Shown here: positions 4,678 to 8,413 of the stretch, piece by piece | Numbering within the stretch: the first letter of the stretch is position 1 | Layout: the number at the start of each line of letters is the position of its first letter | DNA from: JAKFDK01 sp036676195 | Lineage (GTDB): Bacteria; Bacillota; Sulfobacillia; Symbiobacteriales; ZC4RG38 | NCBI GenBank assembly: GCA_036676195.1 | Contig: JAKFDK010000077.1 | Coordinates: forward strand, 1-8,413 | Direction of reading: 5' to 3' | DNA length: 8,413 nt | Notes under the pieces: model-generated | Told to the model about the DNA's origin: nothing | The model's input: only the letters and a program-made list of their open reading frames with translations | The model's database searches: none | Translations under genes and position numbers: made by a program

Positions 4678-7353
4678 TCAGCCGGCGGAAACCGCTGCCA
4701 GCCGTCGCGCCAGGTCCCGGTACACCGCTACCGTCTGCTCAGCCACGGTCGCCCACCCAAAACGCTGGGCAGCCGTGGCACGGCCGGCGGCGGACATGGC
4801 GGCGGCTGCCTTCGGCTCGGTCAGCAACCGGTGCATGGCCCGGGCCAGGGCCGCCGCATCACCGGGCGGCACCTTCAGCCCGTCGTGTCCGTGGGTAATA
4901 ATCTCCGCCAGGCCACCTGTGTCGCCCACCAACACCGGCGTACCCGCCGCCATGACCTCCAGTGCCACGATGCCGAAGGGCTCATACAGGCTGGGGACCA
5001 GCCCCCCGGCCGCATGCTGGAGCCAGGCTTCCTTCTCGTCGTCGGTGATGCGGCCCAGAAAATGCACCCGCTCGCCCACCCCGCTGGTCAGGGCCAGTTG
5101 CCGCAGCTCGGCTGCCATGGGCCCCTGCCCGGCCACCACCAGATGGGCCGGCTGCGGCAGGGCACTGAGGGCCTGCACGGCCACCTGTACGCCCTTTTCC
5201 AGGACCAGACGACCGATAAAGAAGAAGTACGGGGCGCCAAAGCGGCGCGGCGGCGCCGGCGCGGGGGCCGGTAGGGTGACACCGTTATAGATCACGACGG
5301 GGTCCACCCGGAAGCTGGACGCCACCTCCGCGCTCATGGCCTGGCTGACGGTGATCACCCGGTCGGCCGTTACGGTCAGCAGCCACTCTTCCTCGTGGAT
5401 GGCCTGCTGCAGCGGGTCCTGAATGGTCCGGTTGCGCCCGCGCTCCGTGGCGTGGATGGTGGCCACCAGGGCCGATCCCCAGCGCGCCTTCAAGGCCAGG
5501 CCCGCCTGGCCGGCCAGCCAGTCGTGGCTGTGTACCACGTCAAAGGGCTGTTCCGCCGCCGCCTGCTCGGCCGCCACCGCCAGTGCCTGGTTATAGCGGT
5601 AGACCCAGACCAAAAAATTGCCTTCCTCCGGCGGACGGCGGACCCGGTGTACCGTCATCCCCTCGACCTGACTGATGCCCGGCGACGCGCCGGGATCGGC
5701 CAGGGTAACCACGTGGACGGCATGCCCGGCCCGGACCAGGGCAGCGCCCAGGTCCTGTACGTGCCGGCCCAGCCCACCCACGTTGCCGGGTGGGAATTCC
5801 CATGAAAGCATCAGAATTCGGAGCGGGCCGGTGGCTGAAAGCCAACGCCGGCGACCATAGAGGGACCGGCCGTTCAACCCGGGAAAAATCCCGTCTTCGG
5901 GCCAGAAATGCTGCGGGTCTGCCTGCCCTGCGGCCAGCGCCCAGAAGCGTTCCAGGTGTGTCCGGACCCGGCGGCTGGCATAATCAACCCCCGTGCCGGT
6001 GTGCAGAATGAAGGGCCAGTCCGAAGTTTGGGCCAGCAACAATTCCCGGGCGGCCTGGTCCACTGCGTTGGCCGGAAGGTCTCCGGTTTCGGCCAATTCG
6101 GTCATGCGCGTCTCGGCGGCGTGCACCAGCGGCCACACCCAGTCGTTGGCCGGCGACAGCCAGGTGCGGTGATCCCCGCCATCGCCCCAGGAGCCGCTCG
6201 GGAGCCGTACGGTCGGGGGCTCCGGGTGCCGGGCGAGCCAGTCGGAGGGGCTCGCCGCCCGTACCTGCCCACCGTTGGCGGCCAGTTCCCGGTACAGGGC
6301 CTCGATCCAGGCAGGCCCCTCGAACCACCAGTGTCCGAACAACTCGGCGTCAAAGGGGGCCACGACCAGACCGGTCCGCTGGCTCAGACGCCAGGCGAAG
6401 TTGTGGGCATGTTCCCGCACCCGGGCAGCGGCGGCAGCCGGATCGTACGGTGCTTTGGCGAGCCCGGCTGCCGTTACCCGGTAGAACTTCAGCCCGGTAT
6501 CTGACCTGACGGTGCCTTCCACCAGCCAGGGCGCCACCTCTTCAAGGGGCAGGTCATAGCCGCTGTCGCGGTAAAACTCGCGGTAGTGTGGATCCCCGGG
6601 ATACCCCACCTTACTGTCCCACACCTGGCGGGAAACTTCGGGGTCGCGGGCAAAGGCCGCCACCCCGCCGGGGGTACGCACCGCCGCCGCGCTCACCGGC
6701 GGCCAGGCAGCAGCCACGGTGGTGTTCTCGGCCACAAACCAGCGCACCCCGGCCGCAGCTAGCAAATGGTCCAGTCCGGGGGCGTAGGCGCATTCGGGCA
6801 GCCACATGCCCGCCGGGCGATACCCGAAGTGCCGGTTGAATTCAGCCCGGCCAGCCTCGATCTGGGCGGTGCGGCCGGTGTCAGTGGCCAATAGCGGCAG
6901 GTAACCGTGGGTTCCGGCCGCCGTCAGCAACTCAAGCGTCCCCGCCTGGCCCAGGGCATCAAACCCGCTGATCAGATCATTTCCCCGCCGGTCCAGGTCT
7001 GCCACCAGGGCCGCAAACCGGTCACGGTGACAGGCGGCCGCCGGTCCCAGCGGGCCACCGGCGTACCGGGCCGACTCGCGTTCGGCCAGGCGGGCCACAT
7101 GGGCCAGCCGGGTCCGGCAACGGGCCATCAGTTCCCGGTCGGCCAGCATGGACAGCAGGGGGCCGGACAGAGAGAGGGACAGGCGGACAGGGATTCCGTC
7201 CGCCCGCAGGCGTTCCAAGGCCCATAACAAGGGCAGATAGGTTTCCGCCACCGCCTCGTGGAACCAGCGCTCCTCCAGGATTTCCTTTCCCGCAGGTCGC
7301 ACGTACGGCAGGTGTGCATGCAAGACCAGAGCGAACTCTGCGGCCAATTCCAT
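4678..7353 (-). CDS. GH57 branching enzyme fused to GT4 glycosyltransferase
   Basis: A cytoplasmic two-domain alpha-glucan enzyme of 891 residues with no signal peptide or membrane segment. The N-terminal half (about 1-500) is a GH57 1,4-alpha-glucan branching enzyme. It has HAHLPY (12-17), WLPE with the expected nucleophile E187, PFDAELFGHWWFEG with the expected acid/base D335 (333-346), SWGDGGDHRTWL (388-399), and the helical tail SDWPFILHTGTGVDYASRR (444-462). The C-terminal half (511-891) is a GT-B transferase of family GT4. It has the GGLGRH loop (526-531), HSHDW (608-612), GRLVLEKG (714-721), and the EPFGIVALE donor-site motif with E791 and E799. It could extend a glucan from a nucleotide sugar, or from a related donor, while the first half makes alpha-1,6 branches. 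The donor and product are inferred. AGAGGAG lies only 2 bases before the ATG at 7353; a GTG at 7356 or a TTG at 7347 (8-base spacing) could be used instead. It follows the DUF4912-like gene by 65 bases. Confidence 0.9.
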   Translation of the reverse strand: MELAAEFALVLHAHLPYVRPAGKEILEERWFHEAVAETYLPLLWALERLRADGIPVRLSLSLSGPLLSMLADRELMARCRTRLAHVARLAERESARYAGGPLGPAAACHRDRFAALVADLDRRGNDLISGFDALGQAGTLELLTAAGTHGYLPLLATDTGRTAQIEAGRAEFNRHFGYRPAGMWLPECAYAPGLDHLLAAAGVRWFVAENTTVAAAWPPVSAAAVRTPGGVAAFARDPEVSRQVWDSKVGYPGDPHYREFYRDSGYDLPLEEVAPWLVEGTVRSDTGLKFYRVTAAGLAKAPYDPAAAAARVREHAHNFAWRLSQRTGLVVAPFDAELFGHWWFEGPAWIEALYRELAANGGQVRAASPSDWLARHPEPPTVRLPSGSWGDGGDHRTWLSPANDWVWPLVHAAETRMTELAETGDLPANAVDQAARELLLAQTSDWPFILHTGTGVDYASRRVRTHLERFWALAAGQADPQHFWPEDGIFPGLNGRSLYGRRRWLSATGPLRILMLSWEFPPGNVGGLGRHVQDLGAALVRAGHAVHVVTLADPGASPGISQVEGMTVHRVRRPPEEGNFLVWVYRYNQALAVAAEQAAAEQPFDVVHSHDWLAGQAGLALKARWGSALVATIHATERGRNRTIQDPLQQAIHEEEWLLTVTADRVITVSQAMSAEVASSFRVDPVVIYNGVTLPAPAPAPPRRFGAPYFFFIGRLVLEKGVQVAVQALSALPQPAHLVVAGQGPMAAELRQLALTSGVGERVHFLGRITDDEKEAWLQHAAGGLVPSLYEPFGIVALEVMAAGTPVLVGDTGGLAEIITHGHDGLKVPPGDAAALARAMHRLLTEPKAAAAMSAAGRATAAQRFGWATVAEQTVAVYRDLARRLAAVSAG

Positions 7354-7418
7354 CACTCCTCTGTCATCCTGGCCCCGCGCCGCCCCACCCTGGCCGTCTG
7401 CCGGTGTCAGGGCCAGTG

Positions 7419-7787
7419 TCAGGACCGGTGGTAGGGCGCCGGGAAGCGCGGCTGGTCAGGAGACGGCCGCCCCGGTGTCTGCACCGGCCCCAGCCGGAAC
7501 CAGGGTACCAACCTGCCGGACTCCCGGGGACCGACCTCCACATGGTACAGGTGGCCCGGGATCAGGTGCGCCAGGTACAGGCCGCCGGCTCCGGCCGCAG
7601 CCTCCCGGTCCCGGCAACCGCAGCCGTCCAGCAGGGCCTCCGCCGGGCAGCCGCTCAGGTCGGTTACCCGCACCGTCAACGGGTGCGGAGCTGTGGGCTG
7701 CCAGTACACATACAGTTCAGTGGCGGTACGCACCACCACCCCGGCACGACCCCGTGCACACGTGGTCACGGCCACATTGGCGCTCAT
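7419..7787 (-). CDS. DUF4912-like small protein of the glycogen cluster
   Basis: A 122-residue protein with the strand pattern of DUF4912: LYVYW (25-29), LTVRVTDLSG (37-46), GLYLAHLIPGHLYHVEVG (69-86), and VQTP (102-105). The activity of this family is not known. The all-beta look (aromatic WxP-like start, short strands, Tyr/Val-rich hairpin) would suit a sugar- or protein-binding module. This copy has a Cys-rich turn (C47, C56, C58) and a proline-rich tail. No signal peptide or membrane segment is seen. Its ATG overlaps the mutase stop as ATGA, and GGAGGT (7797-7802, 9 bases upstream) lies inside the mutase gene, so translation is probably coupled. The GH57-GT4 gene follows after 65 bases. 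The neighbours suggest an accessory role in glucan synthesis. The family call is from pattern recognition only. Confidence 0.75.
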   Translation of the reverse strand: MSANVAVTTCARGRAGVVVRTATELYVYWQPTAPHPLTVRVTDLSGCPAEALLDGCGCRDREAAAGAGGLYLAHLIPGHLYHVEVGPRESGRLVPWFRLGPVQTPGRPSPDQPRFPAPYHRS

Positions 7788-8413
7788 GGACGTTGGACCT
7801 CCGCCGTGGCGTCCGCCAGTATACGCTCCAGATGCGCCGGACTTTCTGCCTCGCCATAGATCCGTACCAGCGGCTCCGTGCCGCTGAAGCGCAGGAGCGT
7901 CCAGGCACCCTGCTCCAGCAGAAACTTATAGCCGTCCCGCCGGTCCACCGACACCACCCAGCGGCCGCCGAACTTATCCGGGAACTGGTCCTGGCCCAGC
8001 CGGGCTTCCATGCGCTCGCGGTCGCCGGGCTGCAAGGGCAGGTCGATCCGGCGGGTTGCCGTGGCGCCATACTGGTCATAAATATCAATGAGTACATCAC
8101 TCAGGGGCTTGCCGGCTTCAGCCCGGATTTGCGCCAGCAGCAGGCAGGCCAGAATCCCGTCCTTTTCGGGGATATGCCCGCCAATGGACAACCCGCCCGA
8201 CTCCTCGCCGGCCAGCAGCACGTCGTGCCGGAGCATGGCCTGGGCCAGGTATTTGAAACCTACCGGAGTCTCCAGTGTGCCGCAGCCGTGTTTTTGCGCC
8301 AGCCGGTCAAGCAGGTGGGTGGTGGCCAGGGTACGCACCACCAGTCCCCGGCGCCCTTTGACGGCGGCCAGGTACCAGAGCAGCAGGGTCAGCACCTGGT
8401 TGGGGTTCAGATA
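7784..8413 (-). CDS. Phosphoglucomutase/phosphomannomutase (C-terminal 209 residues)
   Basis: The 3' part of an alpha-D-phosphohexomutase gene; the 5' part, including the catalytic phosphoserine and metal loop, lies beyond the window. These enzymes move phosphate between C6 and C1 of glucose or mannose by way of a bisphosphate intermediate. The frame enters the window at YLNPNQVLTLL, the start of domain 3. It continues through TPVGFKYL and the sugar-binding loop GEESGGLSIGGH, which selects the sugar orientation. The phosphate-binding loop RFSGTEPLVRIYGE is in domain 4, and the stop TGA is at 7784. The GTG at 8395 is internal, not a start. The family often uses both glucose and mannose substrates. 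Beside a glucan branching/transferase gene, a glucose-1-phosphate role is the natural guess. The 4-base overlap with the next gene indicates an operon. Confidence 0.93.
   Translation of the reverse strand, partial: YLNPNQVLTLLLWYLAAVKGRRGLVVRTLATTHLLDRLAQKHGCGTLETPVGFKYLAQAMLRHDVLLAGEESGGLSIGGHIPEKDGILACLLLAQIRAEAGKPLSDVLIDIYDQYGATATRRIDLPLQPGDRERMEARLGQDQFPDKFGGRWVVSVDRRDGYKFLLEQGAWTLLRFSGTEPLVRIYGEAESPAHLERILADATAEVQRP

Noticed and set aside
5395..7227. Several plus-strand open frames opposite the GH57-GT4 gene
   Set aside because: All are shadows of a gene whose catalytic motifs are clear on the minus strand.

Overview
This is a GC-rich bacterial chromosomal window whose intact genes all lie on the minus strand. 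The housekeeping sigma factor is short (378 residues) and lacks the large insert seen in proteobacterial RpoD. Both tRNA genes encode their CCA ends, and the Shine-Dalgarno sites are mostly purine-rich and strong. Together with the dnaG-rpoD pair, this suggests a Gram-positive anaerobe of the Clostridia/Moorella/Desulfotomaculum type. That placement is inferred from protein resemblance and cannot be verified here.

Layout from left to right. 1-658 is a graveyard of plus-strand insertion-sequence remnants: a piece of an IS256-family transposase abuts, near 124, a C-terminal piece of an IS21-family IstA transposase. 744-1026 carries two minus-strand tRNA genes, tRNA-Ile(CAU) and tRNA-Asn(GUU). 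Each has a recognisable promoter, and a hairpin lies downstream of each. 1130-4473 is the dnaG-rpoD operon: primase, then the primary sigma factor 28 bases later, then a strong hairpin terminator. A leader of about 200 bases precedes dnaG and contains several inverted repeats and a terminator-like hairpin. 4598-8413 is an alpha-glucan (glycogen) cluster: a phosphoglucomutase/phosphomannomutase cut by the window edge, a small DUF4912-like protein that overlaps it by 4 bases, and an 891-residue fusion of a GH57 branching enzyme to a GT4 glycosyltransferase, ending at a hairpin terminator.

How the genes fit together. The mutase would interconvert hexose 6-phosphate and 1-phosphate to feed nucleotide-sugar synthesis. 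The GT4 half of the fusion would extend a glucan, and the GH57 half would branch it. The DUF4912-like protein has no known activity but is translationally coupled to the mutase. DnaG and RpoD form the core of the classical macromolecular-synthesis operon, here without rpsU.

No wholly new defence or mobile system is visible. The points most worth a second look are the GH57-GT4 fusion with its DUF4912 neighbour, the structured dnaG leader, and the chimeric IS junction beside the tRNA genes.
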